Shown: in pieces, positions 61,846 through 64,000 of the stretch | How positions within the stretch are numbered: the first letter of the stretch is position 1 | Layout of the letters: every line of letters starts with the position of its first letter | From: Ruegeria sp. R13_0 | Lineage (GTDB): Bacteria > Pseudomonadota > Alphaproteobacteria > Rhodobacterales > Rhodobacteraceae | Direction: 5' to 3' | Length of the DNA stretch: 64,000 bases | NCBI RefSeq assembly: GCF_017743995.1 | Contig: NZ_JAGHRB010000002.1 | Span: forward strand, 310,001-374,000 | Position numbers and translations under genes: made by a program | Notes under the pieces: model-generated | Told to the model about the DNA's origin: nothing | Seen by the model: the letters and a program-made list of their open reading frames with translations, nothing else | Database searches by the model: none

Positions 61846-62186
61846 CTGCTAGCGATCCGTAGAGATTGCCACTTTCAATCTCAGCCTGTTCTCTTGAACC
61901 TAAAGTATCTCCGTTCCGTAAGAGCGCATATCCAAGTGCAAGCTGTCCGTCGTTTGGAGTTTTGGACCAGTTGGCCGTCTGACCTAAGAGAGGATCTGGC
62001 TCATCCGGTTCGCGTAATTATGCGGCGGATTTGCAGCGAAGCTTCGATGACTGCGATACGCTTCGTCGAATGCCGACGACCTACTTCAAGAAATGAGCGT
62101 GGTGTATCGGGTCGATATAGGGGGCTGAAACTCTTGTGAATTTCAGTGGCTAGGAAATGTAACCAATCAAGTGATCGAAGTCGCTG
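61846..62186. other. Non-coding stretch with possible TPR remnants
   Basis: About 340 bases between two remnants. Minus-strand TPR-like sequence extends to roughly 61990 in a frame broken relative to the remnant below it. A CTGAAA/TTTCAG hairpin occurs around 62126-62147. No intact gene is seen. Confidence 0.35.
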
Positions 62187-62330
62187 TTACTCACCCTCCG
62201 TTAGAAGGTTTTTCTCGGGCGCATGTTTGTCCAAATATAGAATGATCACCGGGATTTCGGTGAGGATCTGTCCGTCCGAAGTCTCTAAAGCGGAATTTGC
62301 TGCCGTTGCCAAGTAGAGCAAACAAATGAA
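62187..62330 (-). pseudogene. Glutathione S-transferase N-terminal fragment
   Basis: The minus-strand frame ending at 62187 reads ALETSDGQILTEIPVIILYLDKHAPEKNLL, the hallmark middle of a GST thioredoxin-like domain with the glutathione-binding Glu-Thr/Ser region. The sequence before it and the helical C-terminal domain are missing, so only about 40 residues are left. Confidence 0.55.
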
Positions 62331-62371
62331 ACCGACCTGCCTGAAGACAGGCCAGCACCAGCCAACAAAGC

Positions 62372-62833
62372 TTAGTCAAGTGACTTCCAGAAGACGACCT
62401 TGTCATCCCCCGCCGCCCAGAAATCCCTGATACGGGCTTCCTCGCTGTAGCCGTTCTTGCGATAAAACTCTCGGGTTTGCGCAAACTCGTCTGTGCCTGA
62501 AGTGTCGGCTAACAAGATGCGCTGTCCACGCTCTTTGAGTTCGACCTCAAGATGCTTAACGATGGCACCGCCAAAACCGTTGCCCTGCTCTGTTGGCAGA
62601 ATTGCGATCGCGAGCATGTTCCATGCGCCTTCGGCCAATTCCTCTGGGACTGCGTAGCAGAAGCCGACGGCCTTACCGTTTGCTTCGCATGTCAGCCAAA
62701 TATCAGAGCTTTTGCCGTCAGATAAAGATGCGTCCACCATGTCAGGGAGCAATTCACTAGGAAAAAGCTCCGTACCGCGAAGCACCTCCTGCAAGGCCCC
62801 GACATCGTCTTGCTTTGTTGGTCGTATTTTCAT
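62372..62833 (-). CDS. GNAT family N-acetyltransferase
   Basis: A 153-residue acetyltransferase. The acetyl-CoA loop is PTEQGNGFGGAIVKHLE, preceded by the beta strand AWNMLAIAILP, and the C-terminal TREFYRKNGYSEEARIRDFW is typical. The substrate could be an amino group of a small molecule or protein; it cannot be assigned. I use the ATG at 62833, at the usual place for MKIRPTKQDD openings; an upstream start at 62866 adds 11 residues. It stands alone amid gene remnants. Confidence 0.88.
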   Translation of the reverse strand: MKIRPTKQDDVGALQEVLRGTELFPSELLPDMVDASLSDGKSSDIWLTCEANGKAVGFCYAVPEELAEGAWNMLAIAILPTEQGNGFGGAIVKHLEVELKERGQRILLADTSGTDEFAQTREFYRKNGYSEEARIRDFWAAGDDKVVFWKSLD

Positions 62834-63174
62834 TAGTTCTTCGTCTTTCTTCGTGCAATCAATCAAGCAAAGACGCTTGACGTGACGCGTGCAAAGCTCA
62901 TGGATTGGTGATTGTAGTTTGAGTGTTCACGAGCCTCGCAAAAAGAATCCCTACCAAATTGGCGCAGATTCTATTTGGCTTGGTCGCCCTGCCGTTCAGG
63001 GCTTAGCGGTTTCCCGCAATCGTAGACATAAAATCTCCATCGCCTAGCTTTTGTACCAAGCGTGAAAACAGAATATCAGTGCGGTAACTCACGAGCAAGA
63101 CGAAGTGGGATTGGGCTCAGAACGGACCATCGAAATACAGCGAAGACTACAAGTCACGGAGACTATGACAGTCA
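62834..63174. other. Intergenic region with no recognised gene
   Basis: About 340 bases between two minus-strand genes. It should carry the GNAT promoter and the end of the deacetylase gene. I see no strong terminator hairpin, repeat or coding frame. Confidence 0.45.
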
Positions 63175-64000
63175 TTAAAACCGGTGAAGTTGCTTTGCGA
63201 CCCGATAGGTGTTGGAATAGGCCTTGACGGAAGCCTCAATGGGATCGGCGTAGCCACCGCCGATTGCCATTGAGACCGGGATGCCGCGGCCTTTGCAGGC
63301 GTGAAGCACCGCCTGATCGCGCTGGATGAGGCCATCATGGGTTAGCGCAAGCCGCCCTAGCTTGTCTTCTGCCAGCGGATCAACACCTGCCTGGTATAGA
63401 ATGAGGTCGGGACGAAATTCGAACACAGCCGGCAAGTGATCGGTTAGGGCGCGAAGGTAATCCTCGTCGCCGGTGCCGTCCGGCAGTGCGACATCGAGAT
63501 CCGCAGGAAACTTGCGGAACGGAAAGTTCTTTGCGCCGTGCATCGAAAAGACGAAAACCGATGGATTTTCGGCAAAGACTGCAGCGCTGCCGTCGCCCTG
63601 ATGGACATCAAGATCGACGATTGCAACCCTTTCAACCTTACCAACCGCAAGCAAGTGGAGCGCCGCGACGGCTTGATCGTTGTAAACGCAATAACCGGAT
63701 CCAAACGTTGGATGAGCATGATGCGTTCCGCCGGCGAGTTGCCCCGAGATACCGCTCTCCAGAGCGGTCTCAGCAGCGGCAATTGCGCCACCGACCGTGG
63801 CACGAACACGTAGCACAAGTTCTGGGCTCCACGGGAAACCAATCCGTTTGATGGCCTTTTCTTCCAGTTCTCCGCTTTCAAACTGCGCGACAAAACCGGC
63901 AGCGTGCGCGCGCAGTATTGAGGCATCGCTGGCTGGCAAGGACTCCGCAATCTGCGCCTCCTGAAGAATACTGTCCTTCAGCAATTGTGTGCGAAGCATT
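63175..64000 (-). CDS. Histone-deacetylase family protein, 3' part
   Basis: At least 274 residues of a class II-like histone deacetylase / acetylpolyamine amidohydrolase. Motifs are GGTHHAHPTFGSGYCVYND (paired His), VDLDVHQGDG (zinc Asp and His) and YQAGVDPLAEDKLGRL (second zinc Asp). Bacterial members deacetylate small amines or proteins. The first Met in the window is at 63999, but relatives have about 25 more residues before the equivalent RTQLLKD, so the true start is most likely beyond the edge. Confidence 0.88.
   Translation of the reverse strand, partial: MLRTQLLKDSILQEAQIAESLPASDASILRAHAAGFVAQFESGELEEKAIKRIGFPWSPELVLRVRATVGGAIAAAETALESGISGQLAGGTHHAHPTFGSGYCVYNDQAVAALHLLAVGKVERVAIVDLDVHQGDGSAAVFAENPSVFVFSMHGAKNFPFRKFPADLDVALPDGTGDEDYLRALTDHLPAVFEFRPDLILYQAGVDPLAEDKLGRLALTHDGLIQRDQAVLHACKGRGIPVSMAIGGGYADPIEASVKAYSNTYRVAKQLHRF

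Noticed and set aside
1..64000. CRISPR arrays, tRNA or rRNA genes, prophage
   Set aside because: No regularly spaced repeats, cloverleaf-like sequences, ribosomal sequence or phage structural genes were seen on reading both strands.

Overview
The window looks like accessory catabolic DNA from an alphaproteobacterium, most likely a roseobacter-type Rhodobacteraceae. That is inferred from gene style only: high G+C coding sequence, long runs of genes joined by 4-base ATGA overlaps, a fabI-DUF3141 pair, and many ABC importers coupled to catabolic enzymes. No rRNA, tRNA, CRISPR array, phage or intact insertion sequence was recognised.

Layout. (1) 1-2024: fabI and the first half of a DUF3141 (PHA-synthase-like) gene, minus strand. 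(2) 2328-9282: a minus-strand operon (Rieske oxygenase, RidA, DUF1028, second Rieske oxygenase, LysR regulator, ArgE-type deacylase) facing a flavin monooxygenase, with a 40-bp nested palindrome in the divergent promoter region. The gene set suits oxidative opening of an N-containing ring, possibly homarine-like. (3) 9481-26775: a LacI-controlled locus. Two near-identical 16-bp operators lie between a leftward pair (amidohydrolase, double-SnoaL protein) and a rightward run of 15 genes: a sugar-type ABC importer, three more SnoaL-like proteins, a histidinol-dehydrogenase/HpsN-like enzyme, an SDR, an unknown protein, the LacI regulator, a bicupin, a SAM methyltransferase, a MetE-like protein, an alpha/beta hydrolase and an RraA-like protein. 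I recognise no described pathway with this content.

(4) 27084-33395: a decayed locus. A trimethylamine-methyltransferase-family gene has a frameshift in a G7 run, is cut short, and is joined to the tail of an amino-acid ABC permease. Upstream are MmgE/PrpD, Zn-alcohol dehydrogenase, PanB-like and sterol-desaturase genes and a divergent LysR regulator. (5) 33566-44914: a ten-gene operon with a ribose/xylose-type ABC importer, an amidohydrolase, an alpha/beta hydrolase, an FAH-family protein and a ketoglutarate-semialdehyde dehydrogenase. It also encodes two IclR-type proteins. One of them is a winged helix fused to a leaderless copy of the operon's own periplasmic binding protein, the most unusual gene in the window. 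(6) 45161-45627: an IS6-family relic.

(7) 45684-61198: a peptide/betaine-type locus with an MlrC-like M81 peptidase, an alpha/beta hydrolase, two CocE/NonD hydrolases, a dipeptide-type ABC importer, two paralogous XRE-cupin regulators and an N-methyl-amine-oxidase-like flavoprotein. A perfectly centred 55-bp nested palindrome lies in the divergent promoter. (8) 61199-64000: gene remnants (TPR/cyclase tail, glutathione S-transferase piece), a GNAT acetyltransferase and the edge of a histone-deacetylase-family gene.

Each large block pairs an importer or oxygenase with a local regulator and downstream hydrolases or dehydrogenases, so the window reads as a string of separately regulated substrate-utilisation islands. 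Gene starts were moved inward where upstream extensions were only shadows of a neighbouring gene.
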